A stretch of DNA of 48,946 bases from Propionicimonas sp. (GCA_013791955.1 VMSW01000009.1:1-48946); one strand, 5' to 3'. Counted from the first letter of the stretch, positions 8,221 to 17,235 are shown. Made by a program: numbers and translations. Notes: generated by a model from the sequence alone, not told the origin.

Positions 8221-8816
8221 CGGGCCATCTCCGCCAGCAGTCGCTCGGTGTACTTGGCCAACACGTCGACTTCCAGATTCACTGGGTCACCGACCGTCAA
8301 CTGGCCCAGCGTGGTGTGGGCCAACGTCGTCGGAATCAGCGACACCGCGAAACGTCCCGGGGCCAGCCCAGACACCGTAAGTGATACCCCCGCCACCGCG
8401 ATCGAGCCCTTTTCGACCACATACCTGGACAGGGCTTCGGGTAACTCGATCCACACTTCATCCCAGCGCTCGCCGGGGTTGCGGGAGGCGATCCGTCCCA
8501 CCCCGTCCACGTGACCCTGGACGATGTGGCCGTCGAGCCTTCCGGTGGCCAGCAGGGCGCGTTCCAGGTTCACGGCCTCACCTACGCTCAGCGCGCCCAG
8601 CGTGCTGCGTCGCAGGGTCTCGGGCATCAGATCCACCGCGAACCGTCCCTGGGCTTCGTCGGCGGTGACGGTTAGACACACTCCACTCACCGCGATCGAG
8701 GAACCGATGGGTGGTTCGGCACCCACCACCGGAGCCTCAATCACCATTTTGGCGTCGGCGCCGTAAAGCTCCATCGAGACCACAGTGCCGACTTCTTCGA
8801 CTATTCCGGTAAACAC
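8217..8816 (-). CDS. ribE: Riboflavin synthase, alpha chain type
   Basis: Dismutates two lumazine molecules into riboflavin and the pyrimidine precursor. 199 aa with the diagnostic start MFTGIVEEVGTV and two repeated lumazine-binding barrels (about 1-95 and 97-190). The repeats show matching motifs: GSSIAVSGVCLTV and KGSIAVAGVSLTV, and NLERAL and NLEVDV. Each repeat also has a GH-hVQGHVDG-type segment (DGHIVQGHVDGVG in the first half-junction). The gene overlaps ribD by 16 nt and ribBA by 4 nt in the same operon. Confidence 0.96.
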   Translation of the reverse strand: MFTGIVEEVGTVVSMELYGADAKMVIEAPVVGAEPPIGSSIAVSGVCLTVTADEAQGRFAVDLMPETLRRSTLGALSVGEAVNLERALLATGRLDGHIVQGHVDGVGRIASRNPGERWDEVWIELPEALSRYVVEKGSIAVAGVSLTVSGLAPGRFAVSLIPTTLAHTTLGQLTVGDPVNLEVDVLAKYTERLLAEMAR

Positions 8817-9874
8817 GACTTCTCCTTCAGAGGGTTGGCGATCAGTAACAGGTCAGGATCAAGGAGGTGGGTGCTGCTGATTTGCCAGCGCTGCGCCTGC
8901 GCCAAGGTGGCAATGCCCAGGTTGGACACCGCCGACGTGCCCGCGCCCAGCAGAAGCGGGGCCAAATAGCAGTGCAGCTCATCAACGACACCGGCTTGAA
9001 GGAAGGCTGAGGCCAGCGTCGGCCCGCCTTCCACCAACACCTGGCGATGCCCCCGGGCAGCCAACCTGTCCAGCACTTCGGCCGGATCGTGGGTGGGCAG
9101 GCGCATCAAGGCGCCACCGGTGCCGCGAACTGCCGCCGAGGCTGGCACCTCGCGGCGCCCAACCACGATGCGCTCTGGCTGACGAGCAGCCAATGCCCCA
9201 TCTGCGGTGCGCGCAGTCAGCGCAGGATTGTCGGCCAACACAGTGCCGATGCCAACCACGATTGCGTCCACTTCGGCGCGGATCCCATGAGCGTGGACGC
9301 GCGCCGCCGCGCCAGTGATCCACCGGCTGGTGCCATCAGCGGCGGCCACCCTGGCATCCAGGCTCTGGGCGATTTTGAGAATCACATAAGGCCGGACGGG
9401 CTGGAAGCCAGCCAACCAGGCCTGCAACAACTGCCGACCTTGAGCGGCCAGCACGTCGCCGACTACTTCGATTCCGGCCTGGCGCAGCTGTTCGGCACCT
9501 CCTGCGGCGCTCGGGTTCGGGTCGGCCACCGCGTAGACCACTCGTCGCACCCCGGCCTTGACCAACGCCTGGCTGCACGGGCCGGTCCGGCCAGTGTGGT
9601 TACACGGCTCAAGGCTGACCACCGCGGTCGCCCCGAGCGCGTTTCGGCCATCGGCTTGGGCTGCGGCCAGGGCAACGACTTCGGCGTGCGCCGTGCCCGC
9701 GCCCTGATGCCAGCCTTCAGCGAGCGGTTGCCCATCGGGAGCCAGTAGCACCGCGCCAACTTGTGGGTTCGACCCTTGCGGCCCGCGTCTGGCCAACTCG
9801 AATGCCCGGCCCATCGCCTGCAGCTCCGCAGCCGAGACCCGCCCGTGGTCGTTTTGGTTTTGCGTCCTGCTCAC
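8801..9874 (-). CDS. ribD: Bifunctional riboflavin deaminase/reductase
   Basis: Second and third riboflavin steps: deamination, then reduction of the pyrimidine ribose. The open frame runs back to 9991, but that part is the FMN riboswitch, so I place the start at GTG 9874 (357 aa, close to the usual 360). GGGAG directly abuts this GTG, which is tighter than normal; ATG at 9814 (337 aa) is the alternative. The deaminase domain has zinc ligands in HAEV (63-66) and PCNHTGRTGPC (90-100). The reductase domain has the ILKIAQSLDARVA, GIGTVLADNP and EGGPTLASAFL signatures. First gene of the operon. Confidence 0.93.
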   Translation of the reverse strand: MSRTQNQNDHGRVSAAELQAMGRAFELARRGPQGSNPQVGAVLLAPDGQPLAEGWHQGAGTAHAEVVALAAAQADGRNALGATAVVSLEPCNHTGRTGPCSQALVKAGVRRVVYAVADPNPSAAGGAEQLRQAGIEVVGDVLAAQGRQLLQAWLAGFQPVRPYVILKIAQSLDARVAAADGTSRWITGAAARVHAHGIRAEVDAIVVGIGTVLADNPALTARTADGALAARQPERIVVGRREVPASAAVRGTGGALMRLPTHDPAEVLDRLAARGHRQVLVEGGPTLASAFLQAGVVDELHCYLAPLLLGAGTSAVSNLGIATLAQAQRWQISSTHLLDPDLLLIANPLKEKSCLPE

Positions 9875-9966
9875 CTCCCGGAATACCTGACGGCACCGGG
9901 GGTCGGGAAAAGCGGGCGCGAAAGCGCGCACGCAACGGCACCGCGCCAAGGCAGCGCAGGCCGCTT

Positions 9967-10089
9967 CGTCTCCTCCCATCCGGACTTTCACCGTCGGCCC
10001 TGGAGTTCCACCAGATCAACCGCTCAGCCGAAGCTTTGCGGGTCGCGGACTATTACCGCCGGTTCGGAATTACACCGACCCCGGAAACG
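9967..10089 (-). promoter_or_regulatory. FMN riboswitch (RFN element)
   Basis: On the minus strand the conserved blocks appear in order: TCCGGGGTCGGTGTAATTCC, ACCGGCGGTAATAGTCCGCG, the closing CCGACGGTGAAAGTCCGGAT, and GGGAGGAGACG. Known: this RNA binds FMN and shuts off rib gene expression. Downstream of it (about 9905-9935) a GCGCG-CTTT-CGCGC hairpin followed by a short T-run may be the off-state terminator. Confidence 0.95.
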
Positions 10090-10199
10090 TGCTTGCCCGC
10101 CATTGTGCCCCATCACCGCCTCCCGCTTCGAGATCGGCGTCTCAAAGCGAGGGGGCGGGGGTAGTAGCACTGCCCCTGCAACCCAGGACGCTGCGCTGT

Positions 10200-10205
10200 T
10201 AGCCT
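10200..10205 (+). promoter_or_regulatory. -10 box TAGCCT of a leaderless promoter
   Basis: TAGCCT ends exactly 6 nt before the ATG at 10212 and there is no ribosome site, so transcription should start at or next to the start codon. Confidence 0.6.
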
Positions 10206-10211
10206 CGCTGG

Positions 10212-10946
10212 ATGATCGATCCAAAGCCACTGTGGAATTTCAACGACCCGGTCGGTTCCGAAGCCCGCTTCCGTAGCGAGCTCGCGGCCGCCTCGCCGGT
10301 CGACGCGGCCGTCCTGCAGACCCAGATTGCTCGGGCGCTGGGCTTGCAGGAGCGCTACGTCGACGCCCTGGCAGTACTGGCCGCAGTGGATTCAACAGAG
10401 GTCGCGGTGCGCGTCCGGGTGCTACTCGAACGCGGCCGGTTGGTGCGGTCCAGTGGCGAGCCGGAGCAGGCGCGCCAGTTGTTCCGCGACGCGGTTGACC
10501 TCGCCGACCGGTCCGGGCTCGACGAGCTGGCGGTGGACGCAATGCACATGGTCGCCCTCACTTTGGACGGCACCGACCAGATCAACTACACCTTGGCGAC
10601 CCTGACGCGCGCCGAGAACTCCGCTGAGTTGGCCGCCCGCAATTGGGTGCCCGCGATCCTGCACAACCTTGGGATGGCCTACAGCGACAACAATCAGTGG
10701 ACGCTGGCGCTGAACGCCTTCGAGCAGGCGCTGGCTCTGCGTTCGCAGACCAGCGAAGCCGGACCCCACCGGATTGCGCGCTGGACGGTCGGCTGGACGC
10801 TGCGGAACCTCGGCCAGCATCAGCAGGCCAAGGTCGTGCAACGTTCGCTGAAGGCCGACCTTGATGCGGCTGGCCTGGCCGATTCCTATGTTGATGCCGA
10901 GCTCGCCCTGCTCGAGTCGGCCCACCAACCGCTGCCAACCCACTAG
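10212..10946 (+). CDS. Tetratricopeptide-repeat protein
   Basis: 244 aa, all helical, with several degenerate TPR-type helix pairs. Examples are ALGLQERYVDALAVLAAVD (about 41-59), ERGRLVRSSGEPEQARQLFR (73-92), HNLGMAYSDNNQWTLALNAF (153-172) and WTLRNLGQHQQAKVVQRSL (193-211). There is no signal peptide or enzymatic motif, so it is probably a cytoplasmic scaffold or interaction protein. It diverges from the riboflavin operon and seems to be transcribed alone from a leaderless promoter. Partner unknown. Confidence 0.8.
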   Translation: MIDPKPLWNFNDPVGSEARFRSELAAASPVDAAVLQTQIARALGLQERYVDALAVLAAVDSTEVAVRVRVLLERGRLVRSSGEPEQARQLFRDAVDLADRSGLDELAVDAMHMVALTLDGTDQINYTLATLTRAENSAELAARNWVPAILHNLGMAYSDNNQWTLALNAFEQALALRSQTSEAGPHRIARWTVGWTLRNLGQHQQAKVVQRSLKADLDAAGLADSYVDAELALLESAHQPLPTH

Positions 10947-11017
10947 CTCGGGAGTCTCACAAGAGGCTCACAGGCTGCGCAGGAGGGCACCTCAGGCCGA
11001 GGGGTTTTGCTGAGTGC

Positions 11018-13072
11018 ATGACCCTTACCGAAATCAAGGCTCCGGCTGAGGCCAAATCCGATGGCCAATCGCCCGCACCGCACTACGGCTACGTGGCCGA
11101 CCGTCCCGACTGGCTAGCACGCGGCAGTGTGCTAGCCCTGTTGGTTGCGGTCGGCTTCCTCTACCTCTGGGGGCTGTCGGCGTCGGGGTATGCGAACTCC
11201 TTCTACTCCGCCGCCGCGCAAGCCGGGGCCGACAACTGGGTGGCCTGGTTCTTCGGCTCGTTGGACGGCGGCAACTCGATCACCGTCGACAAGCCACCCG
11301 CCGCCATCTGGCTGATGGCACTTTCGGTGCGGCTGTTCGGGCTGAGCTCCTGGAGCATCCTGGTGCCCGAAGCCCTGCTCGGTGTGGCCAGCGTCGGGGT
11401 GCTCTATGCCACCGTGCGCCGCAGCGTGCTGAGCTGGCGCGGCCAGGGCACCCATCCGCTGACCGCACGCAACGCCCATTGGGCAGCGCTGGCTGGCGCG
11501 GTCGTCTTCGCGCTGACCCCGGTGGCCACCTTGATGTTCCGCTTCAACAACCCTGACGCGCTGCTGGTGTTCACCATGATGGCGGCCAGCTACTTCACCG
11601 TCCGCGCCGCCGAGCACGCTGGCCGCGGCTGGTTGGCCTTGGCCGGGGTCGCCATCGGTCTCGGTTTCCTGACCAAAATGATACAGGCCTTCCTGGTGCT
11701 GCCGGCGCTGGTGGTGGCCTACTGGTTCGCCGCACCGGCGAGTTGGAAGAAGAAGATCCTCGACCTGCTGGTGGCCTTCGTCGCCATGATCGCCTCCTTC
11801 GGCTGGTATCTGGCCGCAGTCGAACTGACCCCGGCGTCTTTACGTCCCTACATCGGCGGTTCGCAGAACAACTCGATCATTGAACTGATCCTGAGCTACA
11901 ACGGCCTCGGCCGGCTCACCGGCAACGAAACCGGCTCGGTCGGCGGCGGTAACGGGGGCAACTGGGGCACCACCAGCATCCTGCGCATGTTTGAAGGTGT
12001 CTCCGGCGGCATGGTCTCCTGGTTGATCCCGGCCGCGCTGATCCTGGCCACCGGCGCGATCACTGTCGCGGTGCTGAACTGGAGGCGACAGCCCGGCGAG
12101 GAACGCACCCAAAGCCCGTCGCAGGCCCTGATCGCTGGCGCGATCATTTGGCTGGGCTGGCTGAGCGTCACAGCGCTGGTGTTCAGCTTCATGGCCGGGA
12201 TCTACCACGACTACTACACCGTGGCGCTGGCCCCGGCCATCGGCGGCGCGGTCGCCATCGGCGGGGCAGCTCTGTGGGCCAACCGTGGGCATTGGGCCGC
12301 TCGGGTCACCCTCGGCGTGACCAGCCTCGGCACCGGCGTGTGGGCCTTGGTGCTGCTGCTCCAGGCTGGCAGTTGGTATACCTACCTGGGCTGGACGGCC
12401 TTCGCGCTGGGCACTGTGAGTGGCCTGGCGATGATCTGGGCCGATCAGTTGCCCAAGCGGATCGCCGCCGCTGTGCTGGCGGTAGCCCTTGGTGCTGGCC
12501 TGATCGGCCCACTGGCCTACTCGATCAACACCGCAGCCACCGCACATACCGGCTCAATCGTCACCGCCGGCCCGGTGAGTGGCACCGGTGCTGGCATGGG
12601 TGGTGGCCCCGGTGGCCAGGGTGATGGTGGTCAGGGTGGTCCTGGCGGTGGCCAGCCTCCGGCCCAAACCGGCCAGACCGGCACCCAGACTGGTCAGGAC
12701 GGCGGCATGGGCGGCCTGCTGAACGGCGCGAACGTCTCCGAGGAGATGCTTGCTCTGCTCACCGCGAACGCCTCCGATTACACCTGGGTGGCTGCGACCA
12801 CCGGCTCGCAGAACGCCGCCAGCTATCAGCTGGCCAGCAATGCAGCGGTGATGGCCATCGGCGGTTTCAACGGCTCCGATCCGTCCCCAACGCTGGAGGA
12901 GTTCAAGGCCTACGTCGCGGCCGGGAAGATCCACTACTACGTGGCCGGCTCGATCGGCCAGTCCAGTGGTGGCTCCGATTCGGCCAGCCAGATCGCCGAA
13001 TGGGTGGCGAGCAACTTCACCGCCCAGACCGTCGACAGCACCACCATCTACGACCTGACTGCCCAGAAGTGA
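11018..13072 (+). CDS. GT-C fold glycosyltransferase of the PMT/ArnT type
   Basis: 684 aa polytopic membrane enzyme that most likely transfers a sugar from a polyprenyl-phosphate donor on the outer face of the membrane. After a soluble start there are about 12 hydrophobic helices (residues 33-510). The first outer loop has the acidic and basic motif typical of the group (AQAGADNWVAW ... GGNSITVDKPPAAIWL). A Gly/Gln-rich linker (about 525-570) leads to an outer C-terminal domain (575-684) without transmembrane segments. The next gene, a GT2 synthase that could make the polyprenyl-phosphate sugar, starts 10 nt later, so the two probably form a donor/transferase pair. The acceptor is unknown. 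Confidence 0.88.
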   Translation: MTLTEIKAPAEAKSDGQSPAPHYGYVADRPDWLARGSVLALLVAVGFLYLWGLSASGYANSFYSAAAQAGADNWVAWFFGSLDGGNSITVDKPPAAIWLMALSVRLFGLSSWSILVPEALLGVASVGVLYATVRRSVLSWRGQGTHPLTARNAHWAALAGAVVFALTPVATLMFRFNNPDALLVFTMMAASYFTVRAAEHAGRGWLALAGVAIGLGFLTKMIQAFLVLPALVVAYWFAAPASWKKKILDLLVAFVAMIASFGWYLAAVELTPASLRPYIGGSQNNSIIELILSYNGLGRLTGNETGSVGGGNGGNWGTTSILRMFEGVSGGMVSWLIPAALILATGAITVAVLNWRRQPGEERTQSPSQALIAGAIIWLGWLSVTALVFSFMAGIYHDYYTVALAPAIGGAVAIGGAALWANRGHWAARVTLGVTSLGTGVWALVLLLQAGSWYTYLGWTAFALGTVSGLAMIWADQLPKRIAAAVLAVALGAGLIGPLAYSINTAATAHTGSIVTAGPVSGTGAGMGGGPGGQGDGGQGGPGGGQPPAQTGQTGTQTGQDGGMGGLLNGANVSEEMLALLTANASDYTWVAATTGSQNAASYQLASNAAVMAIGGFNGSDPSPTLEEFKAYVAAGKIHYYVAGSIGQSSGGSDSASQIAEWVASNFTAQTVDSTTIYDLTAQK

Positions 13073-13082
13073 GGTGGGACCA

Positions 13083-14297
13083 ATGAGCGCACTACTGCCA
13101 CTGATCGCAGCCAACCCGCAAACCCTGCGGACGGCGACCGTCGACGTGATCATCCCGGTCTACAACGAGGAACAGGATCTGGCCGCCTCGGTACTACGCC
13201 TGGACAACTTCCTGGCCCGCACCTTCCCTTACGACTATCGCGTGGTGATCGCCGACAACGCCTCGACTGACGCCACCTTCGAAATTGCGCAACGGTTGGC
13301 CGATCGCCACGATCACCTCCGGGCCGTGCATCTGGAGGCGAAGGGACGCGGCCGCGCCCTGCGCCAGGTTTGGCTGGCCTCGGACGCCGATGTGGTGGCC
13401 TACATGGACGTCGATCTGTCGACTGATCTGAAGGCCCTGCTGCCGCTGGTGGCGCCGCTGATTTCGGGGCATTCAGATGTCGCCATCGGCTCCCGGCTCA
13501 CTCGCGGATCCCGGGTGGTTCGGGGTCCGAAGCGGGAGTTCATTTCGCGGTCTTACAACCTGATCCTGAAGGCCAGCCTTGGGGCATCGTTCAGCGATGC
13601 CCAGTGCGGCTTCAAGGCGATGCGGCGCGACGTCGCCGACCAGCTGTTGCCGCTGATTGAAGACAACAACTGGTTCTTCGACACCGAGTTGCTGGTGTTG
13701 GCCGAGCGAGCGGGCCTGCGCATCCACGAGGTGCCGGTGGATTGGGTCGACGATCCGGGCACCACGGTCGACATCGTGGCCACCGCCCTCGAAGACCTAA
13801 AGGGGGTTTGGCGGCTGCTGCGAGGCTTCGCCACTGGCCGCATTCGGCTGGATCGGGTGCGTACCGAGCTCACTCGCGACCAGGTTCCGGCACCTGTACC
13901 TGGAGTGCCTGCGGGCCTGTTGAACCAACTGCTGCGCTTCGCTGCGGTGGGCGTGGCCAGCACCTTGGCCTATTTCGTCCTCTACCTGATGCTGCGCGGC
14001 TTCGGCCCTCAGGCGGCGAACCTGGCAGCTCTGCTGATCACTGCGGTGCTAAACACCGCAGTCAACCGCCGCTTCACCTTTGGCATCTCCGGCAGCGAAG
14101 GCGCGGTGAAACACCACCTCGGCGGCCTGGTGGCTTTCGGCTTGGCGCTCGGGCTGACGTCCGGCTCCTTGTGGGCCCTGCAGACCTGGTTGCCGAGCGC
14201 GGGACGCCTGGTCGAGGTGGTGGTGTTGGTATTTGCCAACGCGGCCGCGACGCTACTTCGCTTCGTCTCGCTGCGCCTGTTGATGCATCGTCGGTAG
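13083..14297 (+). CDS. GT2 dolichyl/polyprenyl-phosphate sugar synthase fused to a GtrA-type membrane domain
   Basis: 404 aa. I chose the ATG at 13083, which has GAGGTGGG upstream, over the GTG at 13074. The N-terminal GT2 domain (about 20-250) has VIIPVYNEEQDL, the DxD-type metal site YMDVDLSTD, GSRLTRGS and CGFKAMRR, close to DPM1-like polyprenyl-phosphate glycosyltransferases. Residues about 280-400 are four membrane helices with the GtrA signature (LLRFAAVGVASTLAYFVLY, NTAVNRRFTF). GtrA domains are thought to help flip lipid-linked sugars. This would supply the donor for the GT-C enzyme upstream. Sugar identity unknown. Confidence 0.92.
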   Translation: MSALLPLIAANPQTLRTATVDVIIPVYNEEQDLAASVLRLDNFLARTFPYDYRVVIADNASTDATFEIAQRLADRHDHLRAVHLEAKGRGRALRQVWLASDADVVAYMDVDLSTDLKALLPLVAPLISGHSDVAIGSRLTRGSRVVRGPKREFISRSYNLILKASLGASFSDAQCGFKAMRRDVADQLLPLIEDNNWFFDTELLVLAERAGLRIHEVPVDWVDDPGTTVDIVATALEDLKGVWRLLRGFATGRIRLDRVRTELTRDQVPAPVPGVPAGLLNQLLRFAAVGVASTLAYFVLYLMLRGFGPQAANLAALLITAVLNTAVNRRFTFGISGSEGAVKHHLGGLVAFGLALGLTSGSLWALQTWLPSAGRLVEVVVLVFANAAATLLRFVSLRLLMHRR

Positions 14298-14298
14298 G

Positions 14299-14547
14299 TC
14301 AGGCCGCCGTACGCGTGATCAGTCTGGCGTCGGTTGTGGCCCAACGAGGAGCAGTCTGGTCGACGCGGGATTCCTCGTTGGACGACCGCTGCTCGACCGC
14401 CAGAAGGTCGTCCTCGAGGCGAGCGAGGTCGCGGTCGTTGCGGGTGTCGATGCCGGGTCGCCAGCGGATGACGGTGCGACGATGCGCCCGCTGGAGCGCC
14501 AGCACTATCAGCAAGAACATGGCGATGAGGATGAGTAGTCCGCTCAT
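14299..14547 (-). CDS. Small single-pass membrane protein, 82 aa
   Basis: ATG at 14547 with AAGGA 9 nt upstream. The first 18 residues form one hydrophobic helix (SGLLILIAMFLLIVLAL) followed by a basic stop (QRAHRRTVIRWRP) and a charged tail (RNDRDLARLEDDLLAVEQ) that could form a short coiled coil. This suggests an outside N-terminus and a cytoplasmic tail. No family recognised. It lies tail to tail with the GT2-GtrA gene (1 nt apart) and diverges from the GlxA-type regulator. Confidence 0.65.
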   Translation of the reverse strand: MSGLLILIAMFLLIVLALQRAHRRTVIRWRPGIDTRNDRDLARLEDDLLAVEQRSSNEESRVDQTAPRWATTDARLITRTAA

Positions 14548-14620
14548 GGCAGCAATCCTTCTATCGAAGCTTGAGTGCCACCAGTGGCTGGAAAGTCACA
14601 CATCGAAGGATTAGTGCCAT

Positions 14621-14626
14621 TATGCT
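14621..14626 (+). promoter_or_regulatory. -10 box TATGCT of a leaderless promoter
   Basis: TATGCT is followed by exactly 6 nt and then the ATG at 14633; no ribosome site is present. Confidence 0.65.
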
Positions 14627-14632
14627 GGCGGC

Positions 14633-15604
14633 ATGGCTTTGAAGCGGGTGAGCGTGGTGCTCGTCGAACCGGTGGCCGTCTTTGAGTTCGGCGTCCCAGT
14701 CGAGGTGTTCGGTGTCGACCGCACCGAAGATGGCCTGCCGCGCTTCGACTTCCGCATCTGCGCTCTCGACCCCAGCCGTCCGCTGGCCGCTGGCCACGTC
14801 CCTGGGCTGAGCATCACCGCAACCCACGGCCTGGACGGGATCGTCGGCAGCGATTTGGTGGTCGTTGCGGCCACTCCGCGAGTGCGCGATCAGGACTATC
14901 CACCCCAGGTGCTGGCCGCGCTGCGGGCCGCACATCGCGACGGCAGCACCCTGCTCAGCCTTTGCTCGGGCGCCTTCATCCTCGGCGCGGCCGGGCTGCT
15001 GGACGATCTGGATTGCACCACTCACTGGAAGTACACCGACGACCTCCAGCGGCGCCACCCCACAGCCCGGGTTGACCCTGGGGTGTTGTTTGTCGACGCC
15101 GGCAGCATCATCACCAGCGCTGGCACCGCCGCCGGGATCGATGCCTGCCTGCATCTGGTCCGGCGCGAACTTGGGTCGGCCGCAGCCACCAAGATCGCCC
15201 GGCGAATGGTCGTGCCGCCGCAACGTGATGGCGGCCAGCAGCAATACCTCGACTACCCCGAGGTCGAGTGCTGCACCGGCGGCCTGGCCGAAGTGCTTGA
15301 TTGGGCCATCGCCAACCTCGACCAGCCACACTCCGTGGCCTCCTTGGCGGCCCGAGCCCATCTGAGCGAGCGCACCTTCGCCCGTCGTTTCCTGGCCGAG
15401 ACCGGCACCACCCCCCACCAGTGGCTCACCGGACAGCGAGTACTGGCCGCCCGGCAACTATTGGAGGACAGCGAGGAGAGCGTCGAGCGGGTGGCAGCCC
15501 TGGTCGGCTTCAACTCCGCCGTCGTGCTGCGCGACCACTTCCGGCGCAATACCGGAGTCGCCCCGTCCTCCTACCGTCGGCAGTTCTCCCTTCGCGAAGC
15601 CTGA
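14633..15604 (+). CDS. GlxA-family transcriptional regulator (DJ-1/PfpI domain plus AraC helix-turn-helix)
   Basis: 323 aa. Residues 1-190 form a DJ-1/PfpI-like domain with the nucleophile-elbow Cys C111 ([17 protein letters not shown]) and the family stretch [16 protein letters not shown]. Residues 220-318 hold the two AraC helix-turn-helix units ([40 protein letters not shown]). The domain order matches regulators such as GlxA/FtrA. The ligand is not predictable. deoC starts 31 nt downstream in the same direction but may have its own promoter. Confidence 0.93.
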   Translation: MALKRVSVVLVEPVAVFEFGVPVEVFGVDRTEDGLPRFDFRICALDPSRPLAAGHVPGLSITATHGLDGIVGSDLVVVAATPRVRDQDYPPQVLAALRAAHRDGSTLLSLCSGAFILGAAGLLDDLDCTTHWKYTDDLQRRHPTARVDPGVLFVDAGSIITSAGTAAGIDACLHLVRRELGSAAATKIARRMVVPPQRDGGQQQYLDYPEVECCTGGLAEVLDWAIANLDQPHSVASLAARAHLSERTFARRFLAETGTTPHQWLTGQRVLAARQLLEDSEESVERVAALVGFNSAVVLRDHFRRNTGVAPSSYRRQFSLREA

Positions 15605-15621
15605 CCCGACGGGCAAGCCGC

Positions 15622-15627
15622 TAAAGT
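15622..15627 (+). promoter_or_regulatory. Possible -10 box TAAAGT for deoC
   Basis: TAAAGT lies 8 nt before the GTG start of deoC, and there is no ribosome site, which fits a leaderless or near-leaderless transcript. Confidence 0.45.
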
Positions 15628-15635
15628 CGGGTGCT

Positions 15636-16307
15636 GTGACTATCACTCCTGCTGAACTGGCCCGCTACGTTGATCACACGCTGCTATCGCCGACCGCAAC
15701 TGATGCCGACGTCGCCACCCTGGCTGCCGAAGCCGTCGGCCTGGGCACCTACTCGATCTGCATCTCCCCGGCAATGCTGCCGGTGGTTGCCGAGCACGGA
15801 GCAGTGAAGGTAGCCACCGTGTGCGGCTTCCCTTCCGGCAAGCACACCCCTGGCGCCAAGGCGCATGAAGCTGCCGAGTCGGTCGCCCGGGGTGCGGACG
15901 AGGTGGACATGGTGATCGACCTGGGCCTGCTGAAAGCCGGACGCCCCGAGGCCACCCAAGCCGAGATCGCCGCCGTCCGCGCTGCCGTCCCGGCCGGAAA
16001 GGTGCTGAAGGTAATCATCGAGTCAGCTGCCCTGACCGACGAAGAAATCGTGGCCGCCTGCCAGGCTGCTGAAGCGGCTGGCGCCGACTTCGTCAAGACC
16101 TCCACCGGTTACCACCCCGCAGGCGGGGCCTCAGTGCACGCAGTGGCCCTGATGGCAGCCACTGTTGGTGGCCGCCTCGGCGTCAAAGCCTCCGGTGGCA
16201 TCCGAGATTGGGAGACTGCGGTAGCCATGATCGAAGCTGGCGCAACCCGCCTTGGCCTTTCTGGCACCGCCGCGGTGCTGGCCGGCGGCACGAGTACCGG
16301 CTACTGA
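15636..16307 (+). CDS. deoC: Deoxyribose-phosphate aldolase
   Basis: Class I aldolase that splits 2-deoxyribose 5-phosphate into glyceraldehyde 3-phosphate and acetaldehyde during deoxynucleoside catabolism. 223 aa, normal for the short bacterial form. The Schiff-base lysine is K154 in [13 protein letters not shown]. The supporting residues are D91 ([11 protein letters not shown]) and K184 ([13 protein letters not shown]). The N-terminal [12 protein letters not shown] is diagnostic. GTG start. No other nucleoside genes are nearby. It converges on the lipoprotein gene with only 7 nt between the stops. Confidence 0.97.
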   Translation: MTITPAELARYVDHTLLSPTATDADVATLAAEAVGLGTYSICISPAMLPVVAEHGAVKVATVCGFPSGKHTPGAKAHEAAESVARGADEVDMVIDLGLLKAGRPEATQAEIAAVRAAVPAGKVLKVIIESAALTDEEIVAACQAAEAAGADFVKTSTGYHPAGGASVHAVALMAATVGGRLGVKASGGIRDWETAVAMIEAGATRLGLSGTAAVLAGGTSTGY

Positions 16308-16314
16308 GCCTCAG

Positions 16315-17235
16315 CTAGCCCAACCCTCGGGGCTGCAGCCAGGCGCGAGCGATTTCGGTTAGCTGGCCACCCTGAGCCACCTGCTGCTGCAAGGCAATGA
16401 GTTCGGTATTGGTGAGTGCCTGGATCACCGCGTTCATTGCCAGCGCCTGATCGGGCCGCTGTTCCACGAAGGCGGCGTTAACCAACAGCGCCAGCGGATC
16501 GGCCTGACACATTTGATCGGGATCGATGAGTTCGACCAGCCCAGTCACGCCCAGATTGTCGGTGCGCCGGAAGGCGCCGATCCCGGCCTGCCCACCCAGC
16601 AACCACTGAGCGCGGACTCCCGGATCCTCCTGGGAGAGCGTGCCGAAGTTGGTGCGATAGATGGCGTTCAGGGCCGCCACTCCATCGCTGCGTTCGATCG
16701 CCATCGCGGGCACAGCCGCACCCTTGCCTTGCGAATAGGCGCTGAGATCTTCCATGGATTTGATCCCGGTTGAGGCCGCCACCATCCACACCAGCCCGCC
16801 ATCGACCAACCCTGGGGTCATCAAACTCACCGTCGGTTCGACCAAGCCGGCCAGCTCAGCGAGCACGTCCTCAGGTAGTTCCTCAGCATCACTGAGACCG
16901 GCCCACACGGTGGTCGCCCACACGGGCGCGGCCACCAGCGTCCCGGCACCAAGGCCAGCCAACCAGTCAACTGGAGAAGGCTGGACGGTAGCTGCACTGC
17001 CCAGTTTCGCCAAGGCTCCGACCAGTACCGCGCCAAGGATCGCGCCGGTAGTTGAGCTCTCCACGGCGATAGTGAGCGGGGCCACGGACGGGCTCGGCGT
17101 CGGGCTTGGACTGGCCGGACCTGGCTCGGCTCGCGCACAACCGGCCAGCAACACTGCGCCAGCGCCGATCAGGAATGCTCGTCGATCCACCCAAGCAGTC
17201 TCGCCCCAAGGCTGGCCCCATTCACGCAGCGACAC
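16315..17235 (-). CDS. Substrate-binding lipoprotein of the glycine betaine/osmoprotectant (OpuAC-like) type
   Basis: 306 aa from GTG 17235; a GTG at 17190 (291 aa) is equally possible, as neither has a good ribosome site. The signal has a twin-arginine-like DRRAFLIGAGAV followed by the lipobox LLAGC and then a Pro/Ser linker, so it should be lipid-anchored outside the cell. The mature part resembles type II solute-binding proteins for quaternary amines (TIAVESSTTGAILGAVLVGAL near the start, VWMVAASTG, a C-terminal helix that begins TNTELIALQQQVA). No permease or ATPase gene lies next to it, so it may serve a transporter encoded elsewhere. Ligand assignment is tentative. Confidence 0.7.
   Translation of the reverse strand: MSLREWGQPWGETAWVDRRAFLIGAGAVLLAGCARAEPGPASPSPTPSPSVAPLTIAVESSTTGAILGAVLVGALAKLGSAATVQPSPVDWLAGLGAGTLVAAPVWATTVWAGLSDAEELPEDVLAELAGLVEPTVSLMTPGLVDGGLVWMVAASTGIKSMEDLSAYSQGKGAAVPAMAIERSDGVAALNAIYRTNFGTLSQEDPGVRAQWLLGGQAGIGAFRRTDNLGVTGLVELIDPDQMCQADPLALLVNAAFVEQRPDQALAMNAVIQALTNTELIALQQQVAQGGQLTEIARAWLQPRGLG

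Noticed and set aside
9875-9991. Longer ribD start inside the riboswitch
   Set aside because: The first residues would be encoded by the conserved FMN aptamer sequence.
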